DNA of 64,000 nt from Desulforhabdus sp. TSK (GCF_022836495.1 NZ_BQXM01000004.1:1-64000); one strand, 5' to 3'; counted from the first letter of the stretch, positions 31,862-41,245 are shown. Made by a program: numbers and translations. The notes: generated from the letters alone by a model not told the origin.

Positions 31862-32050
31862 CTATTTCTGGTAAAAGCTGGCTACTTGAGAATCTTTGGC
31901 ATCCACGAACAACCCCACAACCCCAGCCACCTGTCTCATCGTAACGTCCACCCGGCGCATGGCATCGACAAATAGGAGTCTTCCGTAACCGTTTCCCTGA
32001 AAATGTGAATCAATGGCGAGACGCGCGAGCCTCGCAGCTGGAAGATGCGA
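31862..32050 (-). pseudogene. GNAT acetyltransferase remnant
   Basis: In one minus-strand frame the sequence reads RLAIDSHFQGNGYGRLLFVDAMRR, and after a short stretch VVGLFVDAKDSQVASFYQK then a stop. GNGYGRLL is the acetyl-CoA binding Q/RxxGxG/A motif and VDAKD-A-FY the C-terminal motif of TacT/KacT-like GNAT proteins. The N-terminal part is in a different frame and the C-terminal LP end is missing. No partner antitoxin is seen. The wider region 31479-32172 holds no intact gene that I can support. Confidence 0.5.
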
Positions 32051-32172
32051 CCCGGGTGTGTCATGCCGGTTTTGTCGATGGCCGCCAGGATACCATTCGG
32101 CGGCTGAGCAATCGATTTGACACTTCCGGCTCGCTCCGGAGATCGGCGGAACAGAATGGGCTTTGGCACAGA

Positions 32173-34509
32173 CTATTGTGGCGGCCAGAGGATCGGCAGC
32201 AGCCAGACGGAGACAAGCATGGTGATGATCGTCAGGGGGACGCCGACTTTCATGTAATCGGTGAAGCGGTAGCCGCCGGGACCCATGACGAGCAGGTGCG
32301 CCGGGTGCGACAGGGGACTTGCGAAGCTCGCGGATGCCGATATGGCTACGGTCATCATGAGGAGATGCGGCGAGATCCCCAACGTGCTTGCCGTGCTCAT
32401 GGCCACGGGCGCCATCAACACCACGAGCGCCGCTGTGGGAATGACTTGCGTGCCGATGACGGTCACCAGGTAAAATGAGGCGACGACCCAGCGGGGTCCG
32501 AACCCGCCCACCGCCGAAACAAGGGCTTCAGCCGCCATCTCTGCAGCTCCCGTATTTTCGACAGCGACCCCCAGGGGCAGCATCCCCGCGATCAGGAATA
32601 TCACCTTCCACTCGATGGCCCGATAGGCTTCATCCATGCTCAGGCATCCGAAAAGGACCATCAGAGCGGCCCCGGTAATGCCTGCAATGGCTATGGGAAC
32701 AAGACCGAAGATCGCACTCAAAAGCACCGCAAGCATGATGAGGATGGAGATGCGGGCTTTTTCCAGGCGTGGGGCGCTGGCAGCATCCTTATCCAGCACC
32801 AGGAAATCCGGATTGCGTGCGAGGATTTCGATTTTACTGCGCTGCCCGTAGACCAGCAGGGCATCCCCAAACTCGAGGGGCATGTCCTGCAGCCCGGTGC
32901 GATAGGCCCGGCCCTTTCTCCAAATGGCCAGCACGCTGAGGCCGTAGTGATCGCGGAAGAACAGGTCGGCAAGGGTGCGCCCCGCCAGGTGCGTTCTGGG
33001 CGAGAGCAGGACCTCCGTAGCACAAACTTGCTGCGACTCGAGCTCCGCCAACAGGTTGGAGGTCTGTTCCGCAATTTCAAGTTCCTGAAGTCCTTCCAGG
33101 ACTTCGAGATCACGCGGCGCGCCCTGGAGCAGGAGGATGTCGTCCGCCTGGACCGTCTCATGAGGGGAGGGCATGCACAGCGGTTCCCCGTCGCGCACGA
33201 TGCCCGTCACGGTGAGGCCGAACGCATTCCCCAGGCGACTATCCACAAGGTTATGATCGGCAAGCACCGATCCGGCAGGAACGCGGACGGCCAACAGGTG
33301 ATAGCGCCCCCCGGAGAGCTCTTCCACTGCGTCCGCTTCCAGAAAGCGCAGCTCCGAGACGAAGCCCAGTCGAGCGATCTCTTCGAGAGACTCGCGTTCT
33401 CCCTGCATCAGCAGCCTCTGCCCGATGGAGAGTTGATGGTGTTTCAGATCCCCCACGACATCCCCGTTTTCGGAGAGCACTGCAAACACATGCACACGGT
33501 GGCTGCGGCGCAAATCGCTCTGACCCAGTGTGAGTCCGACAAGCGGTGACCCTTCCATGACCTGTCCCTCGGCGACGGGAAGTTTCCGGGAAACGAGGTC
33601 CTGAAATGGGCTCGATGACTCGATCTGAAGGTGATGACTCCCGTGAAGACGCTCCAGGTGGTCGGGGCGGCCATGAACAATGAGGACATCCCCGGCCTGA
33701 AGGACGTCGGTTGGTCGAGGGCCGAGCATCAGCACCCCCTGCCGCTGGAGGGCCACGACAGTCACGTAAAGGGCCGTTCCCAGCCTGCTCTCGGCAAGAG
33801 TGTGACCATGGAGAAGAGAGCTCGGTGGGATGCGGATGCTGAAAATGAACTTGTCGAGGTCGTAAGAGCTGCCCAGCACGAGGCCGGCGTCAGCCTCGGA
33901 GCTCGAGCTCCGTGCGGGGAGCAGGTAGCGTCCGAAGATTACCGTGAAAGCAATGCCGGCGGCAACAACGGCCGCTGTGATAGGCGTAAAGTCGAAAATG
34001 GCAAACGGTCGCAGGCCGTGGGCTCGAAGGATGTCCGTCGCCAGGATGTTGGGTGGAGTTGAAATGCCGGTGAATGGTCCGCCCAGAAGGCATCCGAGGG
34101 CCAGGGGCATGAGGAGGCGAGAAGGGGGACGCCCGCTGCGCCTTGCAAGCTCCATGGTCGCCGGCAGCAGGATGGCGGCGACCGTCACCGTGTTGATGAG
34201 GGCCGAGAGGAGGCTTGCCGCAGCCATCAAAGCCGCCATGAGGATGGGTTCCCTCGCCTTTGCGAACCTCTGGAGCGGCTGGCCCAGCTGGTGTGCGATT
34301 CCGGTGCGCGTGAGCCCTGCCGAAAGGATGAACATGGCCCACACGGTGACGACAGCGGGGCTGCTGAATCCCGCCAATGCATCCTGCGGGGTGACCAAAC
34401 CCGTCAACGCGAGGGCCGACAACACCAGCAGCCCCACCACGTCGACCCGCAACCGGCCGTCGATGAACACGACGAGGGCAATGGATACGATGGCAAGAAG
34501 TATGAGCAT
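32173..34509 (-). CDS. SLC13/DASS-family permease with four RCK_C (TrkA-C) domains
   Basis: About 778 aa from ATG 34509. Membrane segments at both ends (MLILLAIVSIALVVFIDG..., ISILIMLAVLLSAIFGLVPIAIAG...) flank a soluble middle with four TrkA-C-like repeats, each ending in a GDxLLVxG-type strand (AGDVLIVHG, IGQRLLMQG, ADDILLLQG, FGDALLVYG). The membrane part carries the DASS motifs (TVTVAAILLPATMELA, GGPFTGISTPPNILATD; and IPTAALVVLMAPVA). Proteins of this build are annotated as sulfate, dicarboxylate or other anion carriers. The start is uncertain: a TTG at 34521 has AAGGA upstream at proper distance. It is the last gene of the sigma-factor operon. Confidence 0.88.
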   Translation of the reverse strand: MLILLAIVSIALVVFIDGRLRVDVVGLLVLSALALTGLVTPQDALAGFSSPAVVTVWAMFILSAGLTRTGIAHQLGQPLQRFAKAREPILMAALMAAASLLSALINTVTVAAILLPATMELARRSGRPPSRLLMPLALGCLLGGPFTGISTPPNILATDILRAHGLRPFAIFDFTPITAAVVAAGIAFTVIFGRYLLPARSSSSEADAGLVLGSSYDLDKFIFSIRIPPSSLLHGHTLAESRLGTALYVTVVALQRQGVLMLGPRPTDVLQAGDVLIVHGRPDHLERLHGSHHLQIESSSPFQDLVSRKLPVAEGQVMEGSPLVGLTLGQSDLRRSHRVHVFAVLSENGDVVGDLKHHQLSIGQRLLMQGERESLEEIARLGFVSELRFLEADAVEELSGGRYHLLAVRVPAGSVLADHNLVDSRLGNAFGLTVTGIVRDGEPLCMPSPHETVQADDILLLQGAPRDLEVLEGLQELEIAEQTSNLLAELESQQVCATEVLLSPRTHLAGRTLADLFFRDHYGLSVLAIWRKGRAYRTGLQDMPLEFGDALLVYGQRSKIEILARNPDFLVLDKDAASAPRLEKARISILIMLAVLLSAIFGLVPIAIAGITGAALMVLFGCLSMDEAYRAIEWKVIFLIAGMLPLGVAVENTGAAEMAAEALVSAVGGFGPRWVVASFYLVTVIGTQVIPTAALVVLMAPVAMSTASTLGISPHLLMMTVAISASASFASPLSHPAHLLVMGPGGYRFTDYMKVGVPLTIITMLVSVWLLPILWPPQ

Positions 34510-34661
34510 CTGAGCTGTCAAAACACATCCTTGTCGCAGGACTGTTGGAACCAAGAGAGGAACCGTCAGGACATGGGCCACCTCCAAAGCGTCGACGCAC
34601 TATGCCATAAAATCCATCGAATGCCAAACAGGGTGTCAGGACGACGCCGATGCTCCGGCAC

Positions 34662-35126
34662 TCAGTGTCCGGTCCTCACATCGTGGACCCCTAAACCTCC
34701 CGAAGAGAACTGCTCCATGATGATCTCGTGGAACTTCCTCTGCTGCGATGGAGACAGAAGCTCCCGCTCTTCCAGGATGTGCTCGATCACCTCGTTTTCC
34801 AGCTCCGCCTGATGCGTCAGGATCTGTTGGGCTACGGCACGGAGGCGATTCCTGTCGGGTGGATCGGCAAAAAGCCGGCGCGCCAGCTCGGTTCTTTCAC
34901 GGAGCAGGTTTTCCCTGATCTGACCTACCCTCGGCAGAAAGGTGCTCCGAATCTCCTGAACCTGAGCCTTCTGCTCCGCCGTCAGATCCGGGATCAAATC
35001 CAGGTAGCCCTTGATGGCTCTCCGCCTTTCCCGGGAGCGCTTCAGCCGAAAATAAACGGCAGTGAGCGAGACGGATGCAAAGACGAGAGCCGAGAGAAAT
35101 CCCAAAAAAAAGCTTCCCAAGTCCAT
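34662..35126 (-). CDS. Spy/CpxP/ZraP-like periplasmic metal-sensing protein
   Basis: 154 aa. One N-terminal membrane segment (LGSFFLGFLSALVFASVSLTAVYF) anchors or exports a helical domain with two LTxxQ-type motifs, LTAEQKAQVQEI and LSPSQQRKFHEI, the hallmark of the Spy/CpxP and heavy-metal-resistance group. Such proteins bind metals or misfolded proteins in the envelope. It lies between the molybdate/sulfate-type transporter and the SLC13 gene, in a row headed by an ECF sigma factor, which supports an envelope-stress role. Confidence 0.78.
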   Translation of the reverse strand: MDLGSFFLGFLSALVFASVSLTAVYFRLKRSRERRRAIKGYLDLIPDLTAEQKAQVQEIRSTFLPRVGQIRENLLRERTELARRLFADPPDRNRLRAVAQQILTHQAELENEVIEHILEERELLSPSQQRKFHEIIMEQFSSGGLGVHDVRTGH

Positions 35127-35165
35127 TTTGAAACCTCAAATACGTCCAGAGAAGAATCCATGTTG

Positions 35166-36401
35166 CTAGATCTTCAGCCAGCCCCTCCTGAGGGAATTGT
35201 CCAAAATGACCCCTACGAGGAAAGCCACACCCATGTTCCACATGGCAAAAGCGGTCACGATGATCATCACGTAGAAATCGGCCTTCTTATCTCCAATGTC
35301 CTTCACGACAATGGCGAGCTCCGAGCCTGCGAAGAACAGGATCACGCCCAGGATGGCATTGGGGAAAATCTTGAAGATGATGGAAACGGAATCGCTGAAA
35401 AAGAGGGCAATGAGAACCAATATGACTCCGAGGATCACCAGGGCGCCCCCGGTCCTGGCCCCGAATCGCACATGCCCGGCCATTCCGCCCGCTCCGTGGC
35501 ACATGGGAATGCCGCCGAACAGGGGCGAAACCAGGTTCATGATGCCCTGAGAGATGGCGATCTTCTCCTCGGTGACCTTTCTGTCGGGGAACAGCTGGTT
35601 GTTTTCGGCGACAATGGCGATCACCGCGTTGCCCAGGGTCAAAGGGATCTGAGGAATCGTGAAAAGCAGTGTGCCCGTGATGAGATCATTCCAGGAGATC
35701 ATGGGGATACTGAAAACCGGCAGCTTGAAGCCGATGTGGATGGAGGCCAGCTCCGACATGACCTCCGGGTTCATGATCATCCCGGAGACAACTCCGATGA
35801 TCAACAGCACAAACATGGCGGGAATTTTCGGGTTCGTGAGAAGGAGGTACGTGATGACAAGGGCGCAGCCCGCAAGGACGGGCGCTCCCCTCATCCGCTT
35901 GATCCCATCGACCATGAAGGTGAGGCCGAGGCCCAGCATGATGCCGCGAACCACAGGCTTAGTGGCCAGCTTGGCGATGGGACGAATGATCCCTGTCACG
36001 CCTGCAACCAGCCAGAAAAGGCCCGTGGTGAGGCCGGCGCCATAGACGGCTGCCGGGCTGATTCCCCCTGCGATGGCGGCCGCCCCGATGGCTTTCATGG
36101 GTTGAATGGGAAGCGGGGTCCTGTAGTAAAGTCCGGACGCCAGCAGGGTGATGCCGAACATGAAAAGAAGCCCCAGGGGGGGCATTTTTACGATGCTGAT
36201 GTAGGCAACGACGAAAGGGATCAGGGTGCCGATGTCTCCGAACGCTCCCGCCCATTCCATGCGGTTGTAGAGATTTCTTGTCCTGACGGCCACTGCTCCC
36301 TCGGGGAGCTCTGCTCCGCCACCTTCAGCCCCACCCTTAGCCAGCTTGACGTTTGTTTCCATAGCCGAACTATCCCTTCTGAATTTGGCGTTTGAGGCCA
36401 T
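35166..36401 (-). CDS. MOT1-like molybdate/sulfate transporter
   Basis: 411 aa, about ten to eleven membrane helices. NRMEWAGAFGDIGTLIPFVVAYI and YRTPLPIQPMKAIGAAAIAGG are the signature halves of the MOT1/SulP-related molybdate transporter family (PF16983), and ISQGIMNLVSPLFGGIPMCHGAGGMAGH is a second conserved block. It should import molybdate, tungstate or sulfate. ATG 36401 has AGGTGAG upstream; a second ATG at 36362 is possible. It begins 4 nt after the anti-sigma gene and so is cotranscribed with it. Confidence 0.87.
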   Translation of the reverse strand: MASNAKFRRDSSAMETNVKLAKGGAEGGGAELPEGAVAVRTRNLYNRMEWAGAFGDIGTLIPFVVAYISIVKMPPLGLLFMFGITLLASGLYYRTPLPIQPMKAIGAAAIAGGISPAAVYGAGLTTGLFWLVAGVTGIIRPIAKLATKPVVRGIMLGLGLTFMVDGIKRMRGAPVLAGCALVITYLLLTNPKIPAMFVLLIIGVVSGMIMNPEVMSELASIHIGFKLPVFSIPMISWNDLITGTLLFTIPQIPLTLGNAVIAIVAENNQLFPDRKVTEEKIAISQGIMNLVSPLFGGIPMCHGAGGMAGHVRFGARTGGALVILGVILVLIALFFSDSVSIIFKIFPNAILGVILFFAGSELAIVVKDIGDKKADFYVMIIVTAFAMWNMGVAFLVGVILDNSLRRGWLKI

Positions 36402-36405
36402 GTGC

Positions 36406-36816
36406 TCACCTGTCGGCCGATATCAAATTGACATAGATATAGCCCATGGAGAGCGGAGGAAAATCATTGAATTCATTCAGCGCTCCCGTGGTCGGCAAGC
36501 GCGGTGGGCTCACCACCTCCATAAAATTTTCCACAATTCCCGACAGCCGTTCCCAAAGTGAAAATCGTGCTGGAGCCTCCTCGGCGTCCGGCGCGGCGGA
36601 TCCCCTCGCCGCACTGATCATCCGGACGGTAAAATCCGGACCTGGATCGATCTTCGGAAGACTCCGGACTTTTTCACTCAGCCCTCGAAACTCCTCCAGC
36701 GTCTGGCGGCACTCCATGCACTGCTGGAGATGATACGCCAGCTGCCGCGCGGATGGGGCATCGAGCTCGTGATCCAGGTAAGCCGAGAGTTTCCTTCTCG
36801 CGTGGCGACATTCCAT
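36406..36816 (-). CDS. anti-sigma factor with ZAS zinc finger
   Basis: 136 aa from ATG 36816, which has AAGGAG upstream. The N-terminus MECRHARRKLSAYLDHELDA...HLQQCMECRQTL holds the H-x3-C-x2-C zinc anti-sigma motif with an earlier Cys3/His5. No membrane segment follows, so it is a cytoplasmic anti-sigma factor. It stands directly after the ECF sigma gene (43-nt gap) and 4 nt before the transporter. An in-frame ATG at 36876 overlaps the sigma gene and is less likely. Confidence 0.87.
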   Translation of the reverse strand: MECRHARRKLSAYLDHELDAPSARQLAYHLQQCMECRQTLEEFRGLSEKVRSLPKIDPGPDFTVRMISAARGSAAPDAEEAPARFSLWERLSGIVENFMEVVSPPRLPTTGALNEFNDFPPLSMGYIYVNLISADR

Positions 36817-36859
36817 GGTCTGCTCCTTGTATTCTCCCGATGCTTTTCTTTTTACCGGA

Positions 36860-37450
36860 TCAGAGAGGTGCGTCATGGCCTCTGCTGCCGGAGGGCGTCT
36901 CCCCGGATGCCTTTACCATCTGCCTCAAACGGCTGCGGGCCCTGAAGATGAGGGATTCCACACTCGAAACCGTTACATTCAGGATGGCGCCGATCTCCTG
37001 GTAAGACAAATCCTCGGTTATCTTGAGGAGCAACGCAGCCCTCTGTTTTTCTGGAAGCCGGCCAATTGCCGACATGAGCCGTTCATCCCGCTCCCTGTCG
37101 GCTATCTCTGCAGGCCCGGGAGGCGCTGACCCCATAAAACATTCGCCTTCGATCGAGATGCGGTCCAGGAGGCTATCCAGGCGCCTGCGGCGCTTCAGCT
37201 CGTTGGCCGAAAGGTTGTACGCGACCTTGAAGAGCCAGTTGGACACTTTTCCCCTGGGCTCAAACAGTGGCGCCGCTTGAAACATGCGCAGGAATACCTC
37301 CTGGGCAAGGTCCTGGGCCAGGTAAAAGTCTCCGACATACCTGTAGATGAAGCTGACAATCGGTTTCTGGTAGCGCGCTACAAGAGTCTCGAAGGCTTGT
37401 TCGTCATGGTTTGCAACAGCTCTGATGAGATGGAATTCCGGATCTTCCAT
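36860..37450 (-). CDS. ECF-type RNA polymerase sigma factor (sigma-70 family, RpoE-like)
   Basis: 196 aa from ATG 37450. Region 2 reads AFETLVARYQKPIVSFIYRYVGDFYLAQDLAQEVFLRMF, and region 4 reads AIGRLPEKQRAALLLKITEDLSYQEIGAILNVTVSSVESLIFRARSRLRQMV. It heads a five-gene row: sigma factor, anti-sigma, MOT1-like transporter, Spy-like protein, SLC13 permease. The ribosome binding site is weak and the frame is open upstream, so the start is less certain. ECF sigma factors usually transcribe their own operon upon an envelope signal. Confidence 0.88.
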   Translation of the reverse strand: MEDPEFHLIRAVANHDEQAFETLVARYQKPIVSFIYRYVGDFYLAQDLAQEVFLRMFQAAPLFEPRGKVSNWLFKVAYNLSANELKRRRRLDSLLDRISIEGECFMGSAPPGPAEIADRERDERLMSAIGRLPEKQRAALLLKITEDLSYQEIGAILNVTVSSVESLIFRARSRLRQMVKASGETPSGSRGHDAPL

Positions 37451-37694
37451 AAGATACTCGATAGTCAGACCAGCGACACTCACCCACCCTCGGCGCTCTC
37501 CATCCGCGAAGCCCTGGAGGGGAAGCAGCACCCATCACACCCTGGACACCAAGACGGGGTGTTCCCATCATCCACTTCTCACAGTTAAACAACCGAAAGC
37601 TCAAAAACTTGCGTTCGAATCGGGGCAAATGAAAAAAAAACCGTTTCGGTTGCTCCATACTACACGTCCACACAATAATGTGTCGATCTCGCCC

Positions 37695-37768
37695 CTCGTC
37701 ATGCCGGCAGTTTTTAAGCCGGCATCCAATTTCTTCTGTTGATTCCGCCTAACTGCCGGAATGACGAG
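37695..37768. repeat. REP-like palindromic repeat, intact copy
   Basis: CTCGTCATGCCGGCAGTT (37695-37712) and AACTGCCGGAATGACGAG (37751-37768) are inverted with one mismatch; the inside has a second GCCGGCATCC arm. The same element, interrupted, occurs at 52986-53186. The rest of 37451-38021 shows no gene. Confidence 0.8.
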
Positions 37769-38021
37769 AGGTTGGTTGAGTCAACATCATCGCCTGCCGC
37801 TCAAGGAGGGAATCGCACGTTCCCATAGCATGAAAACTTTCGACAACGTGTAGTAGATTGTACCTGGACCATCGTGTATGATCGCATCGACTCAAGCAAG
37901 CGGGTTTCAGGGCTTGGGTGAAGTCTCCGAACCCGCTCCATCGGGAGTTTCGGGAAAAAACAGAAAAGCCGTTTCCTGCGTTTTCGCAGGGCATTATACA
38001 TTTTTGAAAGGAGATGAGCTT

Positions 38022-38222
38022 ATGGACATTGATCTGCGAAAAATGACGGATGCCGAGTTGGATCAGTTGTGGAGTGCAGTTTTTATCGAACGCATGAGAC
38101 GCCTGCAACCGGAGCCTCAACAGACCCTGCACATCGAGCTGGAGGAGGGTGTCGATGAGCATTATGCGGACATGATCCGCTGGTCGGATGGTGCGTTTAA
38201 AATGCCGCAAAACGAGGAATGA
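38022..38222 (+). CDS. small conserved-type acidic protein, 66 aa
   Basis: MDIDLRKMTDAELDQLWSAV followed by an acidic tail rich in Glu and Asp. No cysteines, no membrane segment; I do not recognise it. AAAGGAGATGAGCTT gives a strong ribosome binding site, the reason for choosing this start over an in-frame ATG 48 codons upstream. It stands alone between the repeat at 37695 and a DUF3108-type gene. Confidence 0.65.
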   Translation: MDIDLRKMTDAELDQLWSAVFIERMRRLQPEPQQTLHIELEEGVDEHYADMIRWSDGAFKMPQNEE

Positions 38223-38405
38223 GGCGGGAGCTGCAGGAGCGATCTTTCGGAGGATCGCTGTTTTTCATCCCGGCCGCGGGGTGCCCTGGAAAAAGTTGAA
38301 CGACCCTGAAGCACCCATGACCTGGCATAGATGATTCGATATTGCGCTGCCGCCCGCCGGGAAAGCTTTTGGCGGAGGCGGAGAGAGGCGGCTGGAAGAA
38401 ACGCC

Positions 38406-39296
38406 ATGAACAGACGATGTTTTTTGAGGCTGCTGGCAGGACTGCCTGTTTTCAGCGCATTGGCCGGTTCTTTATGGGGTGCAGCTCCATTCGCATCACA
38501 GGGCTCCGAAGTCGTTCCCCGGGAATCTATCGGACAGGCCTTTTCAGGGGAAGCACTCCAGTACGAGATTACTTTTCCCCTCTTCGGCAGAGTCGCCGTA
38601 GTGACGATGACCTTTACCCCCGCTGAGGAGAAGGGCAAGTACGTGGGTACCCTCCAGGGAGAGACCGTCGGTTTCTTTGGATTGTCCACGCGCTATCGGA
38701 AAGACAGCTATCGCTCCGTCATGGAAGAACTGGATCAGGGGACGCGCCTGAGGTCGCTCCTGTTCGAGGAACGGGTGCAGATCGGAAGCAAATCGAGGCA
38801 GCGCACGCATACTTTTGACCACGGCAGTCGCAAGTGGGTCCAGCGCAGGGTGGGGAAGAGCGGAGCCACCAGCGAAACGACTCACGATATTCCCCTTGAA
38901 CGGGATTACAATGATTTTTTGGCTGCGGCATACAATTTCCGTTACGGCGTCTACGGTACCCCGGAGAAGGGCAGGACCTACAATGTGCCCGTCTTTCCCA
39001 GGAAGCGGGCTCAAACCTATGATGTGAGGATCGTTTCCTTGGAGGAAGAGGATCGCCTGAGACGCCGCGAGTCCCCCCAGGCGGGCAGCGCCTATCGCGT
39101 CGAGCTTGCCATGGACCCGGAAGTGCTGCATTCCAAGGGAGGCCGCATCGATGGGTGGCTCTCCAGGGAGCTATACCCGGTGGAAGGCGTCATCAAGGAT
39201 GTGCTGTTTTTTGGAGATGTGCGCGGAACGCTCCTGAGAAGGGAAATGAAAGGAGCCGGCGAGGAGATCCATCTTTCTTCACCCCCGCATGCGTGA
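38406..39296 (+). CDS. exported DUF3108 domain protein
   Basis: 296 aa. The N-terminus MNRRCFLRLLAGLPVFSALAGSLWG is a signal peptide with a Tat-like RRCFL motif. The mature part starts with GEALQYEITFPLFGRVAVVTMTF and contains TLQGETVGFFGLSTRYRKDSY, YNDFLAAAYNFRYGVYG and RTYNVPVFPRKRAQTYDV, a typical DUF3108 pattern: an all-beta envelope protein of unknown role. An ATG at 38331 is in frame but would hide the signal. The ribosome binding site is GGAAGAAACGCC. Confidence 0.75.
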   Translation: MNRRCFLRLLAGLPVFSALAGSLWGAAPFASQGSEVVPRESIGQAFSGEALQYEITFPLFGRVAVVTMTFTPAEEKGKYVGTLQGETVGFFGLSTRYRKDSYRSVMEELDQGTRLRSLLFEERVQIGSKSRQRTHTFDHGSRKWVQRRVGKSGATSETTHDIPLERDYNDFLAAAYNFRYGVYGTPEKGRTYNVPVFPRKRAQTYDVRIVSLEEEDRLRRRESPQAGSAYRVELAMDPEVLHSKGGRIDGWLSRELYPVEGVIKDVLFFGDVRGTLLRREMKGAGEEIHLSSPPHA

Positions 39297-39365
39297 ACCG
39301 AAGGGCCGGTGGTCCATGGTGCCGGCTCAGTCTCCGATGGGCATTCCGGCGAGGCCGGGAATCCA

Positions 39366-40376
39366 TCATCTACTCTTGCCTGACGGTACATGGAACTGCG
39401 TTTTGATGGCCTGTAAGCCGCGGCCGAGATCCTCATTTTCGAGCACGACCGAGATGGAATGAACGGCACAGCTCAAGGCCAGGGGTTTGATGCCCGCAGT
39501 TTGGAGGCTCTCCGCCAGGACTCCTGCAATGCGGTATCGATCCCCGAAGTGAGGACCGTGAAGGAAAATGCCGGCTGCATCGTGCACTGAGGAGGCAGCG
39601 TTCGGCACGTGCGCCTGGAGCGCCTTCATGACGTCCCGGCGCTTGGAGCTCGAAAAACAAAAACTCACGACCACTTCATCCGGGCGGTCCCAATGGGCGA
39701 CGAAGAAAGGCATCTTCGTTCCCAGGGCATCCAGCTCCCGGAGTGCATCCCCCATCTGCTTCAGTTCGGTCCGATTCAGGAGCAGGGTCCAGAGGTCGAG
39801 GTCCGGCTGTTCCAGGACGGCGTAGACCTTGAGGGTCTGTTCGTCGTAGGAGCCCACAACATTCCTGAACATTTCCTCTTTTCCCACATATGCGGCCTGC
39901 CATTCCAGGGGGGATCGATACGTGGGAAATTCAAAGACATCGAAGATGCTGTCGATGGTTTGCTTGGTGTCCTCCGACGCAACCACGACCGACATGGCGG
40001 AAGGGGAACTGGCGATCCCGATGGGGCGCATATCCTCGCGCGCCATGAGATCGAGAATCGCTCCCATGATGAAAGGCCTTCCATCGTGTGGAAATACCGA
40101 AAGAATACTGGTATCGTGGCGGAGCTGCGGCATTTCGCCGGCGCCCAGCTTGATGAGGAGGTAACTGGTGAAGCTGTTGATGCTGTCGGTAGACAGGGCG
40201 GTTGAGGAATGCCCCTTTCCGTCGTCGGCGATATGAGTCACCTGGCTGATATTGATTTGCTCGGCGGCCAGTCGACTGCAAATGCCTGCCAGAGACTCCT
40301 CGCCCTGGTTGGAGTACCAATCGACATAAGACCGTCCTTCCAAGATTTTTATCCCGCCCAGAGTTATTTTTGCCAT
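39366..40376 (-). CDS. ACT-domain protein of unknown function (aspartokinase-regulatory-like)
   Basis: 336 aa, cytoplasmic. Segments such as EESLAGICSRLAAEQINISQVTHIADD near the start, PFIMGAILDLMAREDMRPIGIASSPSAMSVVV in the middle and YRIAGVLAESLQTAGIKPLALSCAVHSISVVLENED near the end are ACT folds, like the regulatory tail of aspartate kinase, arranged in about three or four copies with no catalytic domain. It might sense an amino acid, but no partner gene is adjacent. Ribosome binding site: AAGGGATTC. Confidence 0.65.
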   Translation of the reverse strand: MAKITLGGIKILEGRSYVDWYSNQGEESLAGICSRLAAEQINISQVTHIADDGKGHSSTALSTDSINSFTSYLLIKLGAGEMPQLRHDTSILSVFPHDGRPFIMGAILDLMAREDMRPIGIASSPSAMSVVVASEDTKQTIDSIFDVFEFPTYRSPLEWQAAYVGKEEMFRNVVGSYDEQTLKVYAVLEQPDLDLWTLLLNRTELKQMGDALRELDALGTKMPFFVAHWDRPDEVVVSFCFSSSKRRDVMKALQAHVPNAASSVHDAAGIFLHGPHFGDRYRIAGVLAESLQTAGIKPLALSCAVHSISVVLENEDLGRGLQAIKTQFHVPSGKSR

Positions 40377-40591
40377 GGCTCGAATGAATCCCTTCTGTGT
40401 GTGCTCAGATCAGTGTGGGTGGTTTGTCCATGAAGCCAGGTTGTGTTTGAATAGGCGACAGATTAATTCAGCATCGGGTGAGACGCAAATGCTTTGATTG
40501 TGTCTTTTTCCTTGCGCCGTTTTGGACAGCTGCTATAGGTGTAGGAGCTGAAGCGAAGATAAAAAGCAACCCATGAACCGAGCAGCAGGAT

Positions 40592-41242
40592 ATGATTTTG
40601 CGATTGCCTTCCGGCTTGACCATTTCCATACCTCCCGTTCTCCCCTGGGAATCCCGCAGCGCCGCCCTGACCATCCGCAGCCGGTCCGCATTTTATCCCT
40701 ACCACATCACGTCCAGGCTCTGCCTGGCTCTCCTGGATCATTGCATCAAAACCTTTCACATTCGGAGCCTTTTGGACGTGGGCTGCGGCTCGGGAATCCT
40801 GGCCATAGCCGCTGCTGCGATGGGTGTTCCCTTTGTCGTGGGTCTGGATATCGACGCGAGGGCCATCACCGTGTCCCGGGACAATGCCGCCAGGAATCGC
40901 CTCCAGGTGCCTCCCCACTGGATTCTGGGGACGGTTGCCTCCCTGCGGGCCGGCTTTGAATGTGTTGCAGCCAATCTTCCGTTTGACCTGCTCCTGGAGA
41001 CTGCTGCAGACCTGAAACGGCTCCTTCTCCCGGAAGGGCACCTCGTACTTTCCGGTTTCCACGACATCCATTTCCACGGCGTTCAACAAAATATTCTTGC
41101 GGAGGAGCTGCGGATCGAAAAGTGGTCGTCGGGCGATCTTTCCTTCGGTGAACTTCCTCCTTCGGGGAGTTACACGTGGATGGCGGTGTGGGCCAGGCGC
41201 CTTGCACAAAAGCCGAGTTCCGCCGAGGGCTTTGGGGGATGA
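40592..41242 (+). CDS. SAM-dependent methyltransferase, PrmA (L11 methyltransferase)-like
   Basis: 216 aa. The class I SAM motif is LLDVGCGSGILAIAAAAMG, followed by VVGLDIDARAITVSRDNAARN and ECVAANLPFDLLLETAADLKRLLLPEGHLVLSGF, the order found in PrmA. Post-motif I here is VAANLPFDL rather than the ANI-like PrmA text, and the length is only the catalytic domain, so the target may not be L11. The N-terminus LPWESRSAALTIRSRSAFYPYHITSRL is a fair match to the PrmA linker. Confidence 0.75.
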   Translation: MILRLPSGLTISIPPVLPWESRSAALTIRSRSAFYPYHITSRLCLALLDHCIKTFHIRSLLDVGCGSGILAIAAAAMGVPFVVGLDIDARAITVSRDNAARNRLQVPPHWILGTVASLRAGFECVAANLPFDLLLETAADLKRLLLPEGHLVLSGFHDIHFHGVQQNILAEELRIEKWSSGDLSFGELPPSGSYTWMAVWARRLAQKPSSAEGFGG

Positions 41243-41245
41243 CGT

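Noticed and set aside
31565-31975. Opposing open frames at 31565-31975 (plus) and 31610-31840 (minus)
   Set aside because: Neither matches a family; both lie in a degraded region next to a GNAT remnant. The minus frame reads protein-like in places but has no start site or complete domain.
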